Assembly (NCBI GenBank): GCA_002780065.1
Contig: PEWQ01000191.1
Span: forward strand, 1 to 7,621
DNA length: 7,621 nucleotides
Source: Candidatus Hydrogenedentes bacterium CG07_land_8_20_14_0_80_42_17
Lineage (GTDB): Bacteria > UBA8481
Direction: 5' to 3'
Shown: positions 5,898-7,621 of the stretch, piece by piece
How positions within the stretch are numbered: the stretch's first letter is position 1
Layout of the letters: every line of letters begins with the position of its first letter
Position numbers and translations under genes: made by a program
The notes under the pieces: model-generated
Seen by the model: the letters and a program-made list of their open reading frames with translations, nothing else
Told to the model about the DNA's origin: nothing
Database searches by the model: none

Positions 5898-6077
5898 ATG
5901 AAATCGGATAATAAGGAAGATAAAGATCAGAGTGAAGCGAAATCTAAGTCTAAAGGGCTACTCTCGCGGTTTATCGATAAGATCGACAAGTCGCTTGAAG
6001 AGAAGGCAAAGAAAACAAAGTCTCCGTGCTGTTCAGGTTCCAATTCAAGGGGTGGTAAGGGCTCTTCGTGTTGCTGA
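5898..6077 (+). CDS. Small ars-operon protein with two vicinal Cys pairs, function unknown
   Basis: A 59-residue soluble protein lies between arsR and the permease gene. The start at 5898 is preferred because AAGGAGGA (5883-5890) lies 7 nt upstream, one of the strongest ribosome sites in the window; an upstream in-frame ATG (5880) would place that site inside the gene. Residues 1-20 are Lys, Ser, Glu and Asp rich. Residues 20-40 look like an amphipathic helix ([20 protein letters not shown]). The tail is Gly/Ser rich with Cys44-Cys45 and a C-terminal Cys58-Cys59. There is no signal peptide or membrane segment. Vicinal Cys pairs are known As(III) ligands in the ArsD metallochaperone, so binding As(III) and passing it to the permease or pump is a reasonable inference, not a demonstrated role. 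Its 3' end overlaps the permease gene by 10 nt, which favours coupled translation. I recognise no named family. Confidence 0.8.
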   Translation: MKSDNKEDKDQSEAKSKSKGLLSRFIDKIDKSLEEKAKKTKSPCCSGSNSRGGKGSSCC

Positions 6078-7012
6078 AATTTGTCGATGGACTTGTTTAC
6101 GACATTCTCAAATTGCCGCAGGGAGGTCGACTCGGCGCATCTGTAAGCTTTTTTGTTTACGACTCGATCAAGATTCTTCTACTGCTGTATGGAATGATAT
6201 TCGTCATTGGAGTTCTGCGAACGTTTCTTCCACAGGAAAAAGTCAAGGGGTGGATGACTGGCACTGGAATTTTCGGCAACTTTGGTGCCGCATTATTCGG
6301 ATCGGTCACACCGTTCTGCTCTTGCTCCTCGGTTCCGATCTTCATCGGATTCATGGAGGCGGGAGTGCCTTTGGGAGTAGCGTTTTCATTCCTGATCACA
6401 TCTCCTTTGGTCAATGAATATCTTGTGGTTTTGATGCTGGGATTTTTTGGATGGCGTATCATGGCACTCTATGTGGGGAGCGGCATCTTAATCGGCGCCG
6501 TTGCAGGGGCAGTGCTGGGACGAATGCAGTTGGAAAAATATCTTGTAAGAGATCTCGTTGTGGAAAACGGAGCTATCACGGAGTCCCAGTCATTTTCGGA
6601 TTTTGGGGCACGTATGAAATTCGGTTTCGACGAAGCCTCGTCCATAACGAAGAAAATATGGCTCTGGGTGCTTATCGGAGTCGGAATCGGTGCGGGAATA
6701 CATAACTTCGTGCCGCAGGAAACACTGCAAAGGATTGCGGGTTCCGCCGGTATTTTTTCCGTCCCGATAGCTGTTCTTGTGGGCGTGCCGATGTATGGCA
6801 GTTGCGCCGCTATAGTCCCGATAGCGATCGTTCTGTTTCAGAAAGGAGTTCCGCTCGGAACCGCTCTCGCATTCATGATGGCTACAGCGGCATTGAGTCT
6901 TCCGGAAGCCATCATGCTGAGGCGGGCGATGAAGCTGGAGCTCATCCTTGTGTTTTTCGGAGTGACGACGATTGCTATCATCATAATAGGATACCTCTTC
7001 AATGTCTTGTGA
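6068..7012 (+). CDS. arsP: ArsP/DUF318-family permease (probable organoarsenical exporter)
   Basis: This inner-membrane permease belongs to the family of ArsP, which exports trivalent organoarsenicals such as methylarsenite. The 314-residue protein has about eight hydrophobic segments. The signature [10 protein letters not shown] (81-90, Cys84 and Cys86) is followed by TSPLVNE (111-117). The second half repeats the layout with [11 protein letters not shown] (243-253, Cys246) and ATAALSLPE (272-280), showing an internal duplication. The start is GTG at 6068, supported by AAGGG (6057-6061) 6 nt upstream. It overlaps the small cysteine gene by 10 nt and arsC by 11 nt. The Cys residues may bind trivalent arsenic. 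The family also includes members of unknown substrate, so organoarsenical transport is inferred from family and operon; inorganic arsenite or another thiophilic ion cannot be excluded. Confidence 0.87.
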   Translation: MLLKFVDGLVYDILKLPQGGRLGASVSFFVYDSIKILLLLYGMIFVIGVLRTFLPQEKVKGWMTGTGIFGNFGAALFGSVTPFCSCSSVPIFIGFMEAGVPLGVAFSFLITSPLVNEYLVVLMLGFFGWRIMALYVGSGILIGAVAGAVLGRMQLEKYLVRDLVVENGAITESQSFSDFGARMKFGFDEASSITKKIWLWVLIGVGIGAGIHNFVPQETLQRIAGSAGIFSVPIAVLVGVPMYGSCAAIVPIAIVLFQKGVPLGTALAFMMATAALSLPEAIMLRRAMKLELILVFFGVTTIAIIIIGYLFNVL

Positions 7013-7475
7013 ACTAGACTTCAAACGTTTGAAAATACTCTTTCTCTGTACTGGCAACTCCTGCCGTTCGCAGATGGCCGAGGGCTGGGCGCACGCGTTG
7101 AAGAACGACGTGATAGAGGCATACTCAGCCGGAATCGAGATGCACGGCCTGAACCCTCGCGCGGTTGAGGTGATGAAGGAGGCCGGGGTCGATATTTCAG
7201 GTCACAGATCTAAACTCGTCGATGAATTTCGTGACGAGAATTTCGACGCGGTCGTGACTGTCTGCGGCCATGCCAACGAGACCTGCCCCATGTGGCTCGG
7301 AGCCAAGACGCGCATTATTCACGTCGGTTTCGACGACCCGCCAAAGCTGGCGAAGGACGCCAAATCGGAAGAAGAAGCGCTGGCGCACTACCGTCGCGTC
7401 CGCGATGAGATCAAATTGTTTATCCAATCGTTACCTGAGGCATTAAGCGCCCCGGAAGGAGTTCACCATGAGTGA
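7002..7475 (+). CDS. arsC: Arsenate reductase, thioredoxin-coupled LMW-phosphatase type
   Basis: This cytoplasmic enzyme reduces arsenate to arsenite using a disulfide cascade that ends on thioredoxin. The 157-residue protein shows the P-loop CTGNSCR (Cys16 to Arg22, the CX5R motif). The second redox pair, Cys88 and Cys95, lies in [10 protein letters not shown], and the acid/base Asp is in DDPP (111-114). These match the Cys10/Cys82/Cys89 triad of the S. aureus pI258 enzyme. The length is slightly above that family because of short N- and C-terminal extensions. The ATG at 7002 overlaps the permease stop by 11 nt, with TAGGA (6987-6991) 10 nt upstream. Its product is substrate for the efflux pump encoded next. 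The gene is G+C richer than the left half of the window (35 of 60 at 7081-7140). Confidence 0.95.
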   Translation: MSCELDFKRLKILFLCTGNSCRSQMAEGWAHALKNDVIEAYSAGIEMHGLNPRAVEVMKEAGVDISGHRSKLVDEFRDENFDAVVTVCGHANETCPMWLGAKTRIIHVGFDDPPKLAKDAKSEEEALAHYRRVRDEIKLFIQSLPEALSAPEGVHHE

Positions 7476-7621
7476 AACATCAAAACGGCTTTCGTTTCTC
7501 GATCGGTATTTGACAGTTTGGATATTCCTGGCCATGGCGCTTGGTGTGGGCGGAGGTTACATCTTTTCCGGCATCAATGCGTTTCTGGAACGGTTCTCTG
7601 TCGGCACGACCTCCATCCCCA
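7468..7621 (+). CDS. acr3: ACR3-family arsenite efflux pump (partial, N-terminus only)
   Basis: Only the first 51 codons lie in the window. The translation begins [20 protein letters not shown], continues with a hydrophobic first membrane segment rich in Gly (about 16-34), and reaches VGTTSIP (45-51). The LDRYLTxWIF opening and the GTTSIP element are characteristic of bacterial Acr3 proteins (BASS superfamily), which export arsenite at the inner membrane. The start overlaps the arsC stop by 8 nt and has AAGGA (7456-7460) 7 nt upstream, so the two are translationally coupled. The catalytic Cys of the family lies beyond the window and cannot be checked. Confidence 0.9.
   Translation, partial: MSETSKRLSFLDRYLTVWIFLAMALGVGGGYIFSGINAFLERFSVGTTSIP

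Noticed and set aside
5932-6417. 161-codon plus-strand open frame across the small gene and the permease
   Set aside because: It overlaps two well-supported genes in another frame, is Arg and Ser rich without motifs, and has no ribosome site.
6590-7057. 155-codon minus-strand open frame
   Set aside because: It is antisense to the ArsP-type permease and arsC start, with His/Arg-rich low-credibility sequence.

Overview
The window is bacterial, gene-dense, and holds two unlike halves. The left part (1 to about 5110) is AT-rich. It encodes a secreted multi-domain glycan-binding protein (minus strand, running off the left edge), a divergent orphan sugar-ABC-transporter ATPase of the MalK/UgpC/MsmX type, and a tightly coupled pair of membrane-bound GGDEF diguanylate cyclases. 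The right part (about 5415 to 7621) is an arsenic-resistance operon that runs off the right edge: arsR, a 59-residue cysteine-pair protein, an ArsP/DUF318 permease, a thioredoxin-type arsC, and the first 51 codons of an ACR3 arsenite efflux pump. A 357-bp repeat-bearing spacer separates the halves.

The host cannot be named from this sequence. Membrane-anchored diguanylate cyclases and a secreted CBM48-type protein fit an environmental, possibly uncultured bacterium. Several left-hand genes have weak or absent Shine-Dalgarno sites, and two have promoter-like sequences almost touching the start codon, which suggests leaderless initiation. All ars genes have recognisable Shine-Dalgarno sites, and base composition rises strongly along the operon: hand counts give 19 of 60 G+C at 3421-3480, 28 of 60 at 5581-5640, 33 of 60 at 6481-6540 and 35 of 60 at 7081-7140. 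This suggests, but does not prove, that the ars cluster was acquired horizontally.

Layout: 1-826 (-) CBM48-type protein; 827-956 divergent promoter region; 957-2066 ABC ATPase; 2067-2261 spacer with an 8-bp triplicate, a promoter candidate and a possible 19-codon upstream reading frame; 2262-3800 and 3797-5113 GGDEF proteins overlapping by ATGA; 5114-5470 spacer with a 38-bp exact direct repeat, a 12-bp periodic repeat and the arsR promoter/operator; 5471-7621 ars operon in which every junction after the small gene overlaps.

Expected working: ArsR senses As(III) and releases the operator. ArsC reduces arsenate to arsenite, ACR3 exports arsenite, and the ArsP-type permease probably exports trivalent organoarsenicals. 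The small protein, with two vicinal Cys pairs and coupled to the permease gene, is the least understood component and the best candidate for something new here. The two cyclases differ in a telling way: the second keeps the RxxD product-inhibition site and the first has lost it.
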